A stretch of 64,000 nucleotides of DNA from Shouchella patagoniensis (GTDB taxonomy: Bacteria; Bacillota; Bacilli; Bacillales; Bacillaceae_D). Position 1 is the stretch's first letter. Each line of letters begins with the position of its first letter. Under the pieces are notes generated by a model. The model was not told the DNA's origin. It saw only the letters and a program-made list of their open reading frames with translations, and searched no databases. The stretch spans positions 3,907,938 through 3,971,937 of the forward strand of contig NZ_KV917377.1 in assembly GCF_002019705.1 (NCBI RefSeq). The letters are read 5' to 3'. Both the position numbers and the translations under genes were made by a program. Below, piece by piece: positions 1 to 8,063 of the stretch.

Positions 1-1
1 A

Positions 2-130
2 CGAGGATTTGGACTTGCGCTCACTATAGCAGCTTTAAAAGAATTAAATGGTTCACTCGAAATTGAAGGAAATATACCTCAGGGTACGATTGTTAGCTTG
101 TATATCCCAAAGAATCAGGAGGTCGTGTGA
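2..130 (+). CDS. Sensor histidine kinase, C-terminal end (cut by window edge)
   Basis: The first 42 codons read as the end of a HATPase_c domain. RGFGLALT near the start is the G2 box of the ATP lid, followed by the usual short beta-strand tail ending PKNQEVV. The reading frame enters from outside the window and stops at 128-130. The next gene starts two bases later and encodes a CitT/DctR-type response regulator, so this is probably its partner kinase of the CitS/DctS/DcuS class, which senses carboxylates. The sensor domain lies outside the window, so the ligand cannot be read. Confidence 0.8.
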   Translation, partial: RGFGLALTIAALKELNGSLEIEGNIPQGTIVSLYIPKNQEVV

Positions 131-131
131 A

Positions 132-803
132 ATGAACGTTATGATTGCTGAAGATGATTATCGCGTCGCAGAAATTCATGAACAATTTTTGAAAAAGATA
201 AATAACATTCAAGTCGTCGCTAAAGCGCAAACGGCAAAGGAAACGGTTGCCTTAGCAAAAAAGCATCAGCCAGATCTTCTGTTACTTGACGTTTATTTAC
301 CAGACCAGTTAGGAACGGACACGTTGATTGAGCTCCAACAAAGTTGTCCTACAATGCAAGTAATCTTAATTACTGCAGCCACAGAAAAAGAGATTTTTAG
401 GAGCGCTCTACAACATGGGGTTGCGGATTTTCTTGTGAAACCAATTGCGTTTGAGCGTCTACAATCTGCAGTTAGTAAAGTAGAAAAACTAAGCGCGTGG
501 TTAAAAGAAAAGGAACCAATTGATCAATCAGTGGCGGACCAATTTTTCCAAAAATCGAACAAGCGTCTTAGTGAGGATGCGAATTTGCCTAAAGGAATTG
601 ACCAGCTCACGTTACAAAAAGTACGGACACTGCTTAATGAGCAAGTGGAAGGTATAACTGCCGAAGCGATGGGGAGAATGTTTGGTGCTTCTCGAACGAC
701 TTCTAGAAGATACTTGGAATATTTAATTTCGATTGGCGAAGCAAAGGCGGAACTTGAATATGGAATCGTAGGTAGACCGGAACGGAAATATTGGGTTGTT
801 TAA
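132..803 (+). CDS. Response regulator of the CitT/DctR family
   Basis: This is a 223-residue transcriptional activator of carboxylate transport genes. The receiver domain has the acidic pair D8/D9, the phospho-acceptor D53 (in LLLLDVYLP) and the conserved Lys of FLVKPI near residue 103. The C-terminal part is a winged-helix DNA-binding domain of the kind found in CitT, DctR and DcuR. I start at ATG 132 because AGGAGG lies nine bases upstream and the receiver fold begins there; the frame is open further upstream but overlaps the kinase gene. Kinase and regulator genes are two bases apart and surely co-transcribed. The expected target, a C4-dicarboxylate or citrate transporter gene just downstream, appears to be the deleted lipoprotein stump at 1014. 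The family is clear; the exact ligand is not. Confidence 0.88.
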   Translation: MNVMIAEDDYRVAEIHEQFLKKINNIQVVAKAQTAKETVALAKKHQPDLLLLDVYLPDQLGTDTLIELQQSCPTMQVILITAATEKEIFRSALQHGVADFLVKPIAFERLQSAVSKVEKLSAWLKEKEPIDQSVADQFFQKSNKRLSEDANLPKGIDQLTLQKVRTLLNEQVEGITAEAMGRMFGASRTTSRRYLEYLISIGEAKAELEYGIVGRPERKYWVV

Positions 804-849
804 TAACCTTCTTATTAATCAAACCCGCAAACGATAAAGCTAGGAATGG

Positions 850-875
850 AGAGCCAAGTACTTGGCTCTTTTTGT
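850..875 (+). terminator. Rho-independent terminator of the two-component operon
   Basis: AGAGCCAAGTACTTGGCTCT (850-869) is a perfect palindrome followed by a T-rich tract. It lies 47 bases after the regulator stop codon. Confidence 0.85.
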
Positions 876-944
876 TTTGCAAAGCCCATTATCTTGTGAA
901 CTTTATGAACAAAATAAACAAATAAGTCAAAATGAACGTTAAGT

Positions 945-958
945 TGTAAGCGATTACA
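945..958 (+). promoter_or_regulatory. Catabolite-responsive element (cre), perfect match
   Basis: TGTAAGCGATTACA fits the cre consensus TGWAANCGNTNWCA at all 14 positions and is nearly palindromic. It sits about 55 bases upstream of the GTG start of the truncated lipoprotein gene at 1014. CcpA repression of a carboxylate uptake gene under a CitST/DctSR-type system would be normal. The site appears to have outlived the gene it served. Confidence 0.75.
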
Positions 959-1013
959 TCCGTTGGAGTTTCAAAGTAAGATAAGAAGAATGATGTGAAG
1001 GGAGTGTATATGT

Positions 1014-1124
1014 GTGAAACAAACGTGGATTCTCGCTCTTGGTCTCTTTATCGTCCTGGCGGGATGTTCGATGCCGGAGGGCATTTCGAGTCCCGCGATA
1101 ATCTCCATACTGCTCTTGACCTGA
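1014..1124 (+). pseudogene. Truncated lipoprotein gene, signal peptide only
   Basis: From GTG 1014, with AAGGGAG ten bases upstream, the frame encodes a short basic start, a hydrophobic helix and the lipobox LAGCS at residues 15-19. It continues with MPEGISSPA, then turns into unrelated sequence and stops after 36 codons. This is a complete lipoprotein export signal without a mature protein. At about 1105-1115 the frame runs into the N-terminus of an oppositely oriented YkvI-like gene, so a deletion seems to have fused the two. Its position behind a CitT-like regulator and a cre site suggests a solute-binding protein for a carboxylate transporter, but the family cannot be read from what remains. 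A functional mini-lipoprotein is possible but less likely. Confidence 0.55.
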
Positions 1125-1187
1125 CGCAAATCCAGCACCTACAAGAACTCCAATAAAGGCACTTGCTATTTTTATTATGTTTCTCAT
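1110..1187 (-). pseudogene. YkvI-like membrane protein gene, N-terminal stump
   Basis: On the minus strand, ATG 1187 opens with MRNIIKIASAFIGVLVGAGF followed by ASGQE. This matches the first transmembrane helix and GFASGQE motif that begin YkvI-type transporters of the LeuT-fold superfamily. After about 26 residues the similarity stops and the frame reads through the remnant of the opposing lipoprotein gene. The remaining roughly 300 residues expected for the family are absent, so it cannot be functional. Confidence 0.6.
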
Positions 1188-1326
1188 CGCGTATCTCGTT
1201 TTTTAAACAGTTTGTTAATATCTTTCCCTGTTTACATCGTTTTAAACGGTTTGGGGTATCTCTATGGTAAAATAGCTGTGAGAGATCGTTGAATGAGGAT
1301 TTTGGTTAGAGAAAGCAGGGATATGA

Positions 1327-1533
1327 GTGAAACCAAGAAAACAAACGTTTGAAGTTGGTGACCATGAAGAGATTGGCGACTGTCTAGCACGGATGGACCG
1401 GGAAGGATACAGACCTACGAGAAGAATGGAAAAGCCGGTCTTTGAGCAACAAGGGAAAAAAGAACCAGTGTGGTTAAAACAGCGAATTGTGTTTGAAGGG
1501 GTATTAAAGGAAGATACGAATCAACAAGTGTGA
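1327..1533 (+). CDS. yebG: NETI-motif protein (YebG type)
   Basis: This 68-residue protein has the pattern of the Firmicutes NETI family: FEVGDHEEIGDCLARM (residues 9-24), EGYRPTRRMEKPVF, and a C-terminal IVFEGVL. The signature NETI segment is degenerate here (HEEI). No biochemical function is known to me. In B. subtilis the yebG gene lies directly upstream of purE. Here a peptide transporter operon, an IS element and a CPBP protein gene separate the two, about 8.3 kb in all. The start is GTG 1327 with AGCAGGG just upstream. A strong terminator follows immediately, so it is probably a single-gene unit. Confidence 0.75.
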   Translation: MKPRKQTFEVGDHEEIGDCLARMDREGYRPTRRMEKPVFEQQGKKEPVWLKQRIVFEGVLKEDTNQQV

Positions 1534-1568
1534 AAAGGCGAAGCAAGCGAGATGCTTCGCCTTTTTTT
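1534..1568 (+). terminator. Rho-independent terminator after the NETI gene
   Basis: AGGCGAAGCA and TGCTTCGCCT form a 10-bp stem around a seven-base loop, followed by seven T residues. It begins right at the stop codon of the NETI gene. Confidence 0.9.
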
Positions 1569-1589
1569 CTATTAAGTATTGCTTTAACG

Positions 1590-1619
1590 TTGTGATTTGA
1601 TAAATAAAGATTGTTATAT
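1590..1619 (+). promoter_or_regulatory. Candidate SigA promoter of peptide transporter operon 1
   Basis: TTGTGA (1590-1595) and TTATAT (1614-1619), 18 bases apart, form a plausible -35/-10 pair about 100 bases before the TTG start of the binding-protein gene. The match is moderate and nothing else in the gap looks better. Confidence 0.4.
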
Positions 1620-1721
1620 ATGCTCACAGTTAAGTAGTCTTGGTTATCATGTTCGTTTATGCTGAATGACAACAAACTAAATAAATGGAATCTTATAAAT
1701 ATAAAAACTGGAGGGTGTGAA

Positions 1722-3323
1722 TTGTCGTACAAACAGTTTCTTATGGTGATAAGCCTCACCCTATTTGCAAGTGGTTGTGCTGTTTCAGATCAAGAAGTCA
1801 CATTAGGGACAAGTGAGGAAGACACACTCATTATTGGAATTGAATCAGAGGCAGATGTCCTCGATCCTCATGCTGGTAATGGGTGGGTTACAATGCGAAT
1901 TAACCATCAAATGTATGAGACGTTAGTGGCGCAAGACTTAACGAAATCATCGGAAGCAGCCCCAATACCTGAACTAATACCTGGACTTGCTGAATCATGG
2001 GAGGTGTCAGAAGACGGGAAGACGTATACGTTTGCTTTACGTGAGCAAGTTCAATTTCACGATGGTACACCTTTTAATGCAGATGCGGTGCAGTTTAATA
2101 TTAAACGCTTGACGGACCCATCGTTTGATTATTACTACCAAACGGGGGCTAGTCGTAGTTTTCGAACTTGGCTTTACTTTGAATCATCAGAAGTGATTGA
2201 CGATTCAACTATTAAGATTCACTTAAGTGAACCATTTAGGGAGTTTCCACGGTTATTAGCGTTAAGTAATTCCTTGCAAATTGTGAGTCCAACAGCAATA
2301 GAAACCTATGGAAATGAAGGCTTAGCGAACCACCCGACTGGGACAGGTCCATTTCGATTTGAAGAACGAAACCGTGGCGAAAACATTAATATAATCAAAA
2401 ACGACAGATATTGGGGTGATCCTGCCCAACTAGATAGAGTAATATTCAGGCCATTATCGGACCCTGCGAGCCGGGCGCTTGCTATTCGCAACGATGAAGT
2501 TGATATCATTGCTGTTCCTCCAGCTGATTCGCTTGCTAACTTTGAAGAAGACGGATGGAATGTCGTGTCCGGTAAACCTCCACATGTTTGGTATATGAAT
2601 TTCAATTTCGATAATCCGATTATGCAAGATAAGAGAGTACGACAAGCAATGAATTACGCGATTGATCGTGAAGGTATTGCAGAGGAGTTACTGCGTGGGA
2701 GTGTGACCCCAGCTTATACGATGCAGACGAGGGGACACGCAGGCTATGACTCTAGTAGGCGTTGGTATGAATATAATCCAGAGAAAGCAAAGTCGCTATT
2801 AAAAGAAGCGGGGTATGAAAATGGATTTGAAACAACCATTAAAACATCAATTGATGGATCAGGACAATTAGTTCCTGTAGATATCATGGAGTGGATTCAG
2901 CGAGACCTGGCGTCCGTTGGTATTGAAGCAACAATCGATTCTTCTGAATGGATTAGTTATTTTGCTGGCTTTAGTAACGGAATGGAAGAGCAGGTGGGTA
3001 TGAATCAAATGTCCTCAGGTCGAACCTCTCCATTTTGGTTAGCGATGGTTGCCCATTCAAGCTTTAGTGCTCCAGGAGGGTTTAATTCTGGTAAATATAT
3101 AAATGGTGAGGTGGATCAGGTCTTAAATGCTGCATCTTTTGAAGAAAACCATGTGGAATCTTTGCGTTTGTGGGCGGAAGCAGAGCAATTGATTATGGAA
3201 GACGCAGCCTTTATTCCAGTGTTAAACGATACAGCTCCTTACGTTGTACATCCACGTGTTCAGAACTTTATTATTCCATCCGAAGAATGGTATGACTTAT
3301 CGATTGTATCAATCGATCAATAG
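1722..3323 (+). CDS. ABC transporter substrate-binding lipoprotein, SBP_bac_5 family (peptide/nickel type)
   Basis: This is the extracellular receptor of a Dpp/Opp/Nik-type importer, 533 residues from TTG 1722. I chose that start because GGAGGGTG sits seven bases upstream and the next residues form a lipoprotein signal with lipobox FASGC. The longer frame from 1659 would put a 21-residue polar extension in front of the signal. Family features include IGIESEADVLDPH near the mature N-terminus, ESWEVSEDGKTYTFALRE, VQFHDGTPFNADAVQFNI and the NHPTGTGPF turn. Genes for two permeases and two ATPases follow in order. Specificity (dipeptides, oligopeptides, nickel chelates, glycosides) cannot be told from sequence. 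Confidence 0.9.
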   Translation: MSYKQFLMVISLTLFASGCAVSDQEVTLGTSEEDTLIIGIESEADVLDPHAGNGWVTMRINHQMYETLVAQDLTKSSEAAPIPELIPGLAESWEVSEDGKTYTFALREQVQFHDGTPFNADAVQFNIKRLTDPSFDYYYQTGASRSFRTWLYFESSEVIDDSTIKIHLSEPFREFPRLLALSNSLQIVSPTAIETYGNEGLANHPTGTGPFRFEERNRGENINIIKNDRYWGDPAQLDRVIFRPLSDPASRALAIRNDEVDIIAVPPADSLANFEEDGWNVVSGKPPHVWYMNFNFDNPIMQDKRVRQAMNYAIDREGIAEELLRGSVTPAYTMQTRGHAGYDSSRRWYEYNPEKAKSLLKEAGYENGFETTIKTSIDGSGQLVPVDIMEWIQRDLASVGIEATIDSSEWISYFAGFSNGMEEQVGMNQMSSGRTSPFWLAMVAHSSFSAPGGFNSGKYINGEVDQVLNAASFEENHVESLRLWAEAEQLIMEDAAFIPVLNDTAPYVVHPRVQNFIIPSEEWYDLSIVSIDQ

Positions 3324-3338
3324 ATTGGAGTTGAGTGA

Positions 3339-4292
3339 ATGATTAAGTACGTTACGGGACGTCTCCTCTCAATGATTCCTGTTTTGATTGGTGTCACAAT
3401 TGTTGTGTTTTTGTTAGCAAAATTGATACCAGGCGATCCAGCACAAAGTATTCTTGGAGCAGATGCTACGCCTGAAGCGATTGATGCTTTACGTGAAGAA
3501 ATGGGGCTTAATGATTCGATTCTAAGCCAATATGGATCTTGGTTAATCAACATTCTTCAAGGCGATCTAGGCTTTTCTTATACGTTGAGCGCGGATATCG
3601 CCTCGGAATTACTCCCACGTTTCATAAATACGCTTATTTTGACAGCAGCTTCCCTATTTATTTGTATCGTTGTCGGCGTGTTTTTAGGCGCTTTAAGTGC
3701 AATCAAGAATGGTCGTTTATTTGATAAAGTAAGCATGGCGATTGCCATGATTGGTGCAAGTATCCCTGTGTTTTGGATCGCGCTGATGCTTATGTGGGTA
3801 TTCTCAATTCAAATAAATTTGTTTCCTGTAGGTGGCATGTACAATATGCGTAACCCTGGTGGATTATTTGATCTAGTAAGTCATCTAGTTTTACCAGCAT
3901 TCGCGACTGCTACGGTATCAATTGCCGTTATTGCTCGACTCTCGAGAAATACAATGTTAGAGACGTTGCAAAAGGATTATATTCATTATTTTCATTCATT
4001 TGGAATAGCTGATCGGAAAATAAATATAAGGCATGCATTGCGAAATTCCTTACCACCTATAATCAATATCGCAGGGTTACAAGTGGGCTACATCCTAGGG
4101 GGAGCGTTGTTTAGTGAAGTCGTGTTTAATTGGCCGGGGATCGGGCAGCAGCTTTACGTTGCCATTACGTCTAATGATTATGCGATGATTCAAGGTGGTA
4201 TCTTGCTTATTGCGATATCTGTGGTGTGTATAAATGCGTTAGTCGATATTTTAAATGTAGCGCTCAGTCCTAAATTAAGGGATTCACTGTGA
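3339..4292 (+). CDS. ABC transporter permease, DppB/OppB type
   Basis: This 317-residue inner-membrane subunit has about six transmembrane helices. The N-terminus YVTGRLLSMIPVLIGVTIVV is typical of DppB proteins. GDPAQSILG and the DLGFSY segment mark the periplasmic loop. The cytoplasmic EAA-like loop, which docks the ATPase, contains RHALRNSLPPIIN. The protein ends with NWPGIGQQLYVAI and a final helix. The gene starts 15 bases after the binding-protein stop with GGAG in front of ATG and belongs to the same operon. Confidence 0.92.
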   Translation: MIKYVTGRLLSMIPVLIGVTIVVFLLAKLIPGDPAQSILGADATPEAIDALREEMGLNDSILSQYGSWLINILQGDLGFSYTLSADIASELLPRFINTLILTAASLFICIVVGVFLGALSAIKNGRLFDKVSMAIAMIGASIPVFWIALMLMWVFSIQINLFPVGGMYNMRNPGGLFDLVSHLVLPAFATATVSIAVIARLSRNTMLETLQKDYIHYFHSFGIADRKINIRHALRNSLPPIINIAGLQVGYILGGALFSEVVFNWPGIGQQLYVAITSNDYAMIQGGILLIAISVVCINALVDILNVALSPKLRDSL

Positions 4293-4313
4293 TTTATAGG
4301 GAGAAGGGGATGG

Positions 4314-5222
4314 ATGTTCATGCGTGCAAGAGGTCAAGGAAAACGTAGTATTCAAAAGTATTTCCAGAATAAGCAAGCACTTGTAGGTACAATCATTATC
4401 GCTTTTGCCGTCGTCTTTGCTCTTTTTCCCAGTGTTTTTGCTCCATATGATCCTAATGTTGTGCCGGAAGGCAGTACTAGATTGTTACCTCCAGGCTCTG
4501 ACGGTCATGTACTTGGGACAGACCAGCAAGGACGCGACTTATTAAGTAGGATCGTATTTGGTACACAGGTCTCTCTTTTATCAGCGATTGTGCCGGTTTT
4601 CATTTCGGCATTCATTAGTTTATTGATTGGGGTTGTGGCGGGGTATTACAAAGGCTGGATTGGAACTTGTTTAATGAGAGTGATGGATGTATTTTTTGCT
4701 TTTCCAGCAGTTCTATTAGCGATTGCAATAGCTGCGATACTTGGACCAGGATTATTAAATGTCATGATTGCAATGGTAATTGTCCGTATTCCTTATATGA
4801 CCAGAGTGGTCTACACAGATACGATGCAAGAGAGCGAGAAGGAGTATATTGAGGCGGCAAGAGCATTTGGAATGAAAGATGGAGAAATTCTTTTTCGGCA
4901 ACTCATTCCGAATGTATTGCCATCATTAATTGTGTATGCTACGACACTTGCAGGAGTAACGATCGTTACAGTTGCCGGTTTAAGTTTCATTGGATTAGGC
5001 GTTCAACCACCAAATCCTGATTGGGGAAGGATGGCAAGTGAAGGCAGTGTGCTGTTAATGCAAGGATACCCACACATCACCTTCATACCGGGATTAGCAA
5101 TTATTCTTCTTTCCTTTGCGTTTAGTTTAGTAGGTGATGGCTTAAGAGATGCAATTGATCCGAGAGTAAAACAAAAACCTAGAAAACGCGGTAGGGAAAA
5201 AGCAATTCAAAAAGCAGCTTAA
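4314..5222 (+). CDS. ABC transporter permease, DppC/OppC type
   Basis: This is the second membrane subunit, 302 residues. It has the N-terminal domain of OppC-type permeases (APYDPN, HVLGTDQQGRDLLSRIVFG), five or six helices, and the EAA loop RQLIPNVLPSLIVYA. GLSFIGLGVQPPNPDWG and a basic C-terminal tail follow, both usual for the family. ATG 4314 and ATG 4320 are both usable behind GGGAGAAGGGG; I kept 4314. It pairs with the preceding DppB-type permease. Confidence 0.92.
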   Translation: MFMRARGQGKRSIQKYFQNKQALVGTIIIAFAVVFALFPSVFAPYDPNVVPEGSTRLLPPGSDGHVLGTDQQGRDLLSRIVFGTQVSLLSAIVPVFISAFISLLIGVVAGYYKGWIGTCLMRVMDVFFAFPAVLLAIAIAAILGPGLLNVMIAMVIVRIPYMTRVVYTDTMQESEKEYIEAARAFGMKDGEILFRQLIPNVLPSLIVYATTLAGVTIVTVAGLSFIGLGVQPPNPDWGRMASEGSVLLMQGYPHITFIPGLAIILLSFAFSLVGDGLRDAIDPRVKQKPRKRGREKAIQKAA

Positions 5223-5243
5223 CCTATGGGAGGGGTGTGCCTT

Positions 5244-6269
5244 TTGTCAGCATTAACAGCTAGAAGAAATCAAACGCTTTTGGAAGTTAATGAACTTACA
5301 ACGGAAATTAAAACGGTTGATGGAAATGTACAGGTATTAAAAGACGTTACTCTATCAATCAAAAAGGGAGAAATAGTAGCAATTGTAGGGGAGTCTGGTT
5401 CAGGGAAATCGATGACAATTCATTCGATCCTACAATTAATCCCAAAAGAATTGCTTTCAAGTTATAAAGGGACAATTAATGCATTTGGCAAACAGTTGCT
5501 TCATCTATCGCAGAGGGAGATGAAAACAATTAAAGGAAAACGAGTTTCGTTAATTGCTCAAAATGCAATGACCTCTTTGGATCCTTCTTACACGATTGGA
5601 AGCCAACTTGTTGAGGTTATAAGGGCAAAAACCAGTTTATTAAAAAAACAGGCACGTGAACGGGCGAGGGACTTGCTTTACGAGATGGGAATTGAAGATC
5701 CGAACCAAGTGTATCATGCATATGCACATCAGCTTAGTGGCGGCCAAAGGCAACGAGCCGTCATTGCAATGTCGCTTGCTTGTGAGCCAGATTTAATTAT
5801 TGCCGATGAGCCCACATCGGCGCTTGATCCGACTGTTCAATTGCAAGTGCTAGAGCTACTTCAGAAAATCAATCGTGAGTTTGGTACAGCTGTCTTAATG
5901 ATTACACATGATTTTGGAGTTGTTGCAAAAATAGCTGATAAAGTTGCAGTGATGTACGCAGGGCAAGTTGTGGAACAAGGGGTGGTTTCTGATGTGATGT
6001 TTCAGCCAAAACACCCATACACGCAAGGGTTACTTGCATGTATTCCAACATTAGATTGGATTTTTGATAAAGATAAAACAAAAAGCATGCTTCATCAAAT
6101 AGCTGGAGAACCACCAAATCTTGCTATACCTCAACAGGGGTGCCGCTTTGCTCCAAGGTGTTTTAAGGCAGAGAAAAGCTGCTTCGAGGTTGAACCTAGT
6201 ATGGACATTGATCAAAACACAGCCATTCCCCATGAAGCTCGATGTATCTTAATAAAGGAGGCCAAATGA
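5244..6269 (+). CDS. ABC transporter ATP-binding protein, DppD/OppD type
   Basis: This is the first of two ATPases energising importer 1. It has Walker A GESGSGKS, Q-loop IAQNAMTSLDP, signature LSGGQRQR, Walker B LIIADEPTSALDP and the H-loop ITHDFG. The C-terminal extension with spaced cysteines (GCRFAPRCFKAEKSC...RC) is typical of DppD/OppD proteins and may bind an Fe-S cluster. I prefer the TTG start at 5244 because GGGAGGGG lies eight bases upstream; the ATG at 5226 would overlap that ribosome-binding site. The 3' end overlaps the next gene by four bases. Confidence 0.9.
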   Translation: MSALTARRNQTLLEVNELTTEIKTVDGNVQVLKDVTLSIKKGEIVAIVGESGSGKSMTIHSILQLIPKELLSSYKGTINAFGKQLLHLSQREMKTIKGKRVSLIAQNAMTSLDPSYTIGSQLVEVIRAKTSLLKKQARERARDLLYEMGIEDPNQVYHAYAHQLSGGQRQRAVIAMSLACEPDLIIADEPTSALDPTVQLQVLELLQKINREFGTAVLMITHDFGVVAKIADKVAVMYAGQVVEQGVVSDVMFQPKHPYTQGLLACIPTLDWIFDKDKTKSMLHQIAGEPPNLAIPQQGCRFAPRCFKAEKSCFEVEPSMDIDQNTAIPHEARCILIKEAK

Positions 6270-7102
6270 TGAATGATAAACCATTAATTCAAGTCGAACA
6301 CTTGAGTAAACAGTACGGAAAGGAACGAGCGTTGTTTCGCTCTCGGGACGCGATGAAAGCTGTAAATGACGTATCATTTTACATTAATCAAGGCGAGACT
6401 TTTGGGCTAATCGGGGAGTCAGGATCAGGCAAAACAACTGTTGGAAGAATGCTTCTTCGCTTAGTTGAGCCATCTTCAGGTTCTATAAAGTTTAAAGGAG
6501 AAGAGATAGTAGGCATATCTCGCTTAGAGATGAGGAACTTACGTAAACAAGTGCAAATCGTATTTCAAGATTCTGGATCGGCATTTAATCCAAGAAAAAC
6601 AATTGGAACAGAAATTTTGACTCCACTGCTGCGTTTAGGTGTTTTAAACAGTAAGTTAGAAGGAGAGAAAGCTGTTTGTGAGATGTTAGAACGTGTGGGT
6701 TTGCGAAAAGATTTTGCAGAAAGGTACCCGCATGAATTATCTGGTGGTCAGCGTCAACGGGCAGGGATCGCTCGAGCGCTTGTTTTAAAGCCTGCTTTCT
6801 TAGTATTAGACGAACCGGTGTCAGCCTTGGATGTTTCAGTTAAGGCACAAATTATTGAGCTGTTACAAGAATTGCAACATGATTACAAGCTAACCTACTT
6901 GTTTATTGCTCATAATTTAGATTTGGTTGCTTATTTCTGTGAGCGTATCGCGGTTATGAAAAAGGGTAGAATTGTAGAGTCTGGGGATACAAGAGACTTA
7001 TTTACAAAACCAAAACATGGAGTGACTCGAAACTTATTAGGTTCAATCCTGACACTTGATGGGCATTTGGGTGAGGTAAAAAAAGACGTGTATAGTGCTT
7101 AA
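6266..7102 (+). CDS. ABC transporter ATP-binding protein, DppF/OppF type
   Basis: This is the second ATPase of importer 1, 278 residues. It shows Walker A GESGSGKT, signature LSGGQRQR, Walker B FLVLDEPVSALD and H-loop IAHNLD. It is shorter than usual for OppF/DppF and lacks the cysteine-rich tail present in its partner. The start ATGATG at 6266/6269 follows AAAGGAGG and overlaps the upstream stop codon, which implies translational coupling. It is the last gene of the operon, and its natural terminator was split by the IS element that follows. Confidence 0.9.
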   Translation: MMNDKPLIQVEHLSKQYGKERALFRSRDAMKAVNDVSFYINQGETFGLIGESGSGKTTVGRMLLRLVEPSSGSIKFKGEEIVGISRLEMRNLRKQVQIVFQDSGSAFNPRKTIGTEILTPLLRLGVLNSKLEGEKAVCEMLERVGLRKDFAERYPHELSGGQRQRAGIARALVLKPAFLVLDEPVSALDVSVKAQIIELLQELQHDYKLTYLFIAHNLDLVAYFCERIAVMKKGRIVESGDTRDLFTKPKHGVTRNLLGSILTLDGHLGEVKKDVYSA

Positions 7103-7105
7103 TCT

Positions 7106-7119
7106 AAAAGAGGCACCTG
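7106..7119 (+). terminator. Left half of the operon terminator, split by the IS
   Basis: AAAAGAGGCACCTG follows the DppF-type stop codon by three bases. Its complement CAGGTGC plus seven T residues lies on the far side of the IS element at 8617-8630. With the IS and one target copy removed, the two halves form a stem of about 13 pairs (with G-T wobbles), a 15-base loop and a T tract. Confidence 0.8.
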
Positions 7120-7126
7120 GTTTGTA

Positions 7127-7160
7127 TGAACTGTACCCTTTTTAATAGACAGTTAAAAAA
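7127..7160. repeat. Left terminal inverted repeat of the IS3 element
   Basis: It starts TGAACTGTA and pairs with the right end at 8572-8605 with several mismatches. Outside it is the target copy GTA. Confidence 0.85.
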
Positions 7161-7164
7161 ACCT

Positions 7165-8004
7165 TTATGCAGCTAGTAAATGACCTCGGTATTGTTCCGG
7201 GGTCATTCTTTTTAATCCCCATTGATAACGATCAGAATTGTAATAGTCAATAAAGTCTTCGACTTTGCTTTTCAGTTCAAACAACGTCCTGCACGCTTTG
7301 GCTTGTACGTGATCTTTGAAAAGTCCGAAGAAGGATTCCATTGATGCATTATCTAGGCAGTTCCCTCTGCGAGACATGGATTGTGTCAATCCAAGTTTTT
7401 TTACCCGTTTTTGGTACACAGGATGTGTGTAATGAAAGCCTTGATCCGAATGAAGGAGTGCACCAGGGAGAAGATGTCCGTCCGAAGCGTCTTTTAACCG
7501 CTGGAGAGTCTTATAGACAATGCTCATTCCTAAGGATGTAGATAAATAATGCGCAACTATTTCTCGTGTTGTTCCGTCTTTGACACATGAGAAATAGACC
7601 TTTGTTCTATCAGCCAAATATAAGTACGTAATATCTGTCAGTAAGACGGCACCTGGTAGTTGAACAAACTTTCGATTAACAAGGTTTGTACACGTTTTGT
7701 GTTCTTGGGTTGCTTTAGCCAATTGTTTATAAGGATTTTTTCTACGGATGGTGGCTTGAATATGAAACTTCCGGGTTAGACGGAAAATTTTCTTTAGGTT
7801 CATCGTTACTCCATAATCATGCTCTAATTTCATCTTTAATTGACGTCCACCATCTTTTTTCTTTCCTTGTTCGTAAAGGGTATTAAGAAGTTTGTAATCT
7901 GCTTCATCACATTGCTCACGTTGAATACGCTTGTCTTCAGATGATAACCACGCGTAGTAGCTTGTACGTTTTACTCCTGCCATTTCACAAAGAAAGGTGA
8001 CCAT
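7165..8004 (-). CDS. IS3-family transposase OrfB (DDE integrase)
   Basis: This is the catalytic part of the transposase, with an rve/DDE core. D124 is in LLTDITYL, D187 in LHSDQGFHY and E223 in NASMESFFG, with the spacing usual for IS3 orfB. An HTH_21-like segment (YEQGKKKDGGRQLKMKL) precedes the core. The listed ATG is only the first in frame. The orfB frame is open further upstream and encodes LTLSESFQLIEQTIRKYQLK, so the protein is normally made as an OrfAB fusion by a -1 ribosomal shift near the AAGAAGAAG stretch at the end of orfA. OrfB itself looks intact. Confidence 0.92.
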   Translation of the reverse strand: MVTFLCEMAGVKRTSYYAWLSSEDKRIQREQCDEADYKLLNTLYEQGKKKDGGRQLKMKLEHDYGVTMNLKKIFRLTRKFHIQATIRRKNPYKQLAKATQEHKTCTNLVNRKFVQLPGAVLLTDITYLYLADRTKVYFSCVKDGTTREIVAHYLSTSLGMSIVYKTLQRLKDASDGHLLPGALLHSDQGFHYTHPVYQKRVKKLGLTQSMSRRGNCLDNASMESFFGLFKDHVQAKACRTLFELKSKVEDFIDYYNSDRYQWGLKRMTPEQYRGHLLAA

Positions 8005-8063
8005 TCCTTTAAGCTGGTATTTTCTAATGGTTTGTTCAATTAACTGAAACGACTCTGATAGAG

